Shown here in pieces: positions 43,255 to 45,174 of a stretch of 45,174 bases of DNA. Every line of letters begins with the position of its first letter. The first letter of the stretch is position 1. Under the pieces are notes generated by a model. It did not search any database and was not told where the DNA came from. It saw only the letters and a list, made by a program, of their open reading frames with translations. Source of the DNA: Eubacterium ramulus (GTDB taxonomy: Bacteria > Bacillota > Clostridia > Lachnospirales > Lachnospiraceae); the NCBI RefSeq assembly GCF_003122485.1, contig NZ_JRFU01000104.1:1-45174 (forward strand). Reading direction: 5' to 3'. The translations under genes and the position numbers were made by a program.

Positions 43255-44148
43255 ATGACAATTTTTCAGATTAAATGTTTTTTGAATGTAGCTGAATACT
43301 TAAACTTCACAGAAGCCGCAAATCATCTGTTTGTGGCACAGTCTTCCTTAAGCCGAAACATTTCCAATCTTGAGGAAGAACTTGGAATGCAGCTTTTTGT
43401 CCGTACAAAAAAATACGTACGCCTCACCCCCTGTGGTGCGGTATTATACGAAGAATTTTCAAAATTATTAAAATTAGGGGAAGCTGCCGTGCAAAAGGCA
43501 CGCAACGCCGAACTTGGAGAAAATGGATCCATCGTACTCGGTGTCATCGAAACACAGCGTTCCGAAAACTTTCTGCCGCATACCTTGCATGCACTTCGCG
43601 AAAAACATCCGAACATCAAGATCGATATCATCAGTGGAAACTTTCAGGAACTGAGGGAATCCCTTATGAATGGTAAAATTGATATTGCGCTGACACTTGA
43701 TTTTGACCTAATCGATTATCCGACCGATGATATCATCTATCAGGTTTTCTTCGAATCAGCACCAAAATGTGTCATTTCAAAGGCACACCCACTGGCCAAA
43801 TCAGACGAAATTCATTTCGACTCTCTGAGTACAGAAACCATGATCGCCATCGATCCTGCCATTTCAAAAGGTGCCTACAACAACATCGTGCAGTTTTGCG
43901 AACGACATGGATTTACACCGTCCAATACCATTTACGCATCCTCCATCCAGAATATTCTGTTGAAAGTAGAAGCCGGACTGGGATTCTCCGTACTGGACGA
44001 AAACTGTATCTCCAACTCCAATACTGCGGTGCTGTCATTGCCATTTTACAAGACAGATCCACTGCATCTCGTCGCTGTCTGGAGAAAAAACAACCTAAAT
44101 CCGGTCATTCCGCTGTTCAATAAATATCTGCTGCCGGAAGAACGGTAA
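43255..44148 (+). CDS. LysR-family transcriptional regulator
   Basis: A 297-residue regulator. The N-terminal winged HTH is typical: FLNVAEYLNFTEAANHLFVA QSSLSRNISNLEEELGMQLF VR. The effector domain (about 90-297) is the usual two-lobed fold. The ORF extends upstream to 43117, but those 46 residues are hydrophobic and lack a ribosome site; GGAGAAA precedes the ATG at 43255. It is not next to an obvious divergent target gene, so its regulon is unknown. Confidence 0.93.
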   Translation: MTIFQIKCFLNVAEYLNFTEAANHLFVAQSSLSRNISNLEEELGMQLFVRTKKYVRLTPCGAVLYEEFSKLLKLGEAAVQKARNAELGENGSIVLGVIETQRSENFLPHTLHALREKHPNIKIDIISGNFQELRESLMNGKIDIALTLDFDLIDYPTDDIIYQVFFESAPKCVISKAHPLAKSDEIHFDSLSTETMIAIDPAISKGAYNNIVQFCERHGFTPSNTIYASSIQNILLKVEAGLGFSVLDENCISNSNTAVLSLPFYKTDPLHLVAVWRKNNLNPVIPLFNKYLLPEER

Positions 44149-44222
44149 AATTTCGCTTTTTATACTTTAATTTATAGAAGGGCGCGGAAGAAAGAAAAAA
44201 CGAATCTTTCAGTAACTTGTAT

Positions 44223-44291
44223 GAAAAACGACTCAATATTTAATCTAAGGGGACGTCTTAGTCCCCGTGATTCAATATTGAGTCGTTTTTC
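44223..44291. terminator. Long nested hairpin between convergent genes
   Basis: GAAAAACGACTCAATATT pairs with AATATTGAGTCGTTTTTC over 18 bp; inside is a second stem, GGGGAC/GTCCCC, with loop GTCTTA. T-runs lie on both sides, so it can stop transcription of lysR and of the sigma-like gene. The G/C inner arm is unusual for a simple terminator and recalls a small palindromic element. Confidence 0.75.
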
Positions 44292-44301
44292 TTCACTACT
44301 T

Positions 44302-45156
44302 TTACTCCGTTTTTTCCTTCTGGAGCGCCAGTATATCCTGTATTTCTTCCGGCGAAATATGTGTGTACTCACTAAGCTGTCTAATCGATGGATCCTGTGA
44401 ATTCTCCTTTGCCAGATACTTACGTGCCTCATGCAGCAGCGCTGCCTTTCCAAGCACCGCCTGCACCTGATCGGTATCGCCAGTCACCTCGCGGATATGA
44501 TTCTCAAATGCTGCCACTACCTGTTTTTCCAGATAAGAATCCAGCTCTGCGGCTCCTTCTACCTCCGGCAATGCACTCAGCGCCATCCAGAGCGCCATAT
44601 TTCCTTCCTGAATCAGATCCTCCATATTGACCGGCACATCATCATACATACCCGCCATGTGAATGATCCGCATCAACCATCCGTCTACGATTCCGTTGAC
44701 AGCATCCTGATCTCCCTGCAAAATCTGCTGATACAGCTCCCGCATTTTTGTTTCGTCTGCCTCTCCGCGTCCTCTGACTTCATCCAGATACATCCGATAG
44801 TAAACGGAATCAGACAATTTTTCCACATCTTTTGCCTGTGGCACATCATCTTCTTCGTCTTCTGCGGCATGGTCAGCACCGATCTGAATGTCTTTGGAAG
44901 AATCTGTCGTGGAATATACTTCCACGGTCTCTATATCCTCAGCGTCTTCGGTAACTTCTTCTTCCTCTGTCACCGGTGCCTGTTTTGCTTCCGGTGGAAG
45001 ATTCAGATACTCATATACCATTTTTTCCTGCTCCGGGGAAAGCTCCATTCCTTCGAAATATTTATGAACTTCCTCCGGTTTGATTTTTTCTCCGGAAGTA
45101 GCTGCGATCTCAGCAACTTCATGTAATGTTTCCAGAAAAAGATTTTTATCGATCAT
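44302..45156 (-). CDS. Sigma-70-like protein without region 4
   Basis: A 284-residue protein. Residues 1-60 resemble an N-terminal helical domain like sigma region 1.1; 60-105 is a very acidic linker. Residues 110-200 are like sigma regions 1.2-2 (YYRMYLDEVRGRG, ILQGDQDAVNGIVDGWLMRI, VNMEDLIQEGNMALWMAL), and 205-280 like region 3 (QLSEYTHISPEEIQDILALQ). The -10-melting aromatic residues of a true region 2.4 are not evident and the -35-binding region 4 is absent. It may be a partial sigma, anti-sigma-like decoy or RNA-polymerase binder. The ribosome site AAGGAG is present and the ORF is complete. Confidence 0.75.
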   Translation of the reverse strand: MIDKNLFLETLHEVAEIAATSGEKIKPEEVHKYFEGMELSPEQEKMVYEYLNLPPEAKQAPVTEEEEVTEDAEDIETVEVYSTTDSSKDIQIGADHAAEDEEDDVPQAKDVEKLSDSVYYRMYLDEVRGRGEADETKMRELYQQILQGDQDAVNGIVDGWLMRIIHMAGMYDDVPVNMEDLIQEGNMALWMALSALPEVEGAAELDSYLEKQVVAAFENHIREVTGDTDQVQAVLGKAALLHEARKYLAKENSQDPSIRQLSEYTHISPEEIQDILALQKEKTE

Positions 45157-45174
45157 GCGTCTGCGTTACTCCTT

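Overview
The window looks like chromosome of a gut Clostridia species, most likely a Lachnospiraceae relative (Blautia/Dorea/Ruminococcus type). Reasons: moderate-to-low GC with A/T-rich intergenic DNA, strong AGGAGG ribosome sites, many U-tailed hairpin terminators, c-di-GMP-I riboswitch control, PTS and GPH sugar transporters, M20 peptidases and a region-4-less sigma-like protein. Family assignment is inference; there is no rRNA here.

Layout. (1) 1-4200: an end of a hairpin-rich repeat that cuts a small gene, an iron alcohol dehydrogenase, an orphan PTS IIC and a GPH sugar symporter, all on the minus strand. (2) 4438-6577: a tRNA-Leu nursery with two identical tRNA-Leu(CAG) on minus and two tRNA-Leu(UAA) on plus, the latter flanking a membrane-anchored alpha/beta hydrolase and the scar of an older integration. 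(3) 6558-24143: a 17.6-kb genomic island bounded by a 56-bp direct repeat made of the tRNA-Leu(UAA) 3' end plus flank. Its left third holds mobility and maintenance DNA: a 5'-truncated tyrosine integrase, a coiled-coil protein with a double palindromic operator, an intact second tyrosine recombinase, an approximately 600-nt highly structured RNA candidate (ROOL-like in size and setting), seven 16-bp palindromic iterons, and a graveyard of gene fragments. Its right two thirds is one potassium-uptake operon on the minus strand: small membrane protein, kdpF, kdpA, kdpB, kdpC, CBS protein, ktrB, ktrA, a membrane-anchored LysR-effector-like protein (frameshifted), kdpD, kdpE. (4) 24331-24679: second copy of the hairpin repeat, cutting an HTH/HsdM chimeric fragment.

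(5) 24780-33850: a c-di-GMP signalling operon on minus. A c-di-GMP-I riboswitch with a downstream terminator precedes a lipoprotein that fuses a solute-binding domain to a 5'-nucleotidase C-terminal-like domain, then a hybrid histidine kinase, a family-3 solute-binding protein (frameshifted in an A8 run), a second hybrid kinase, an HPt remnant and a receiver/HD-GYP phosphodiesterase. Sensing proteins, phosphorelay and c-di-GMP hydrolase therefore sit under an RNA that reads c-di-GMP, which suggests a closed feedback loop.

(6) 33923-45156: an IS1380 fragment, two GNAT acetyltransferases, an AbgA-like amidohydrolase with an unusual insertion, pepD, an NSS-family Na+ symporter, aroB, nfo, a LysR regulator, and a sigma-70-like protein lacking region 4. 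Two noncoding stretches here carry repeats or long hairpins. No CRISPR array was seen.
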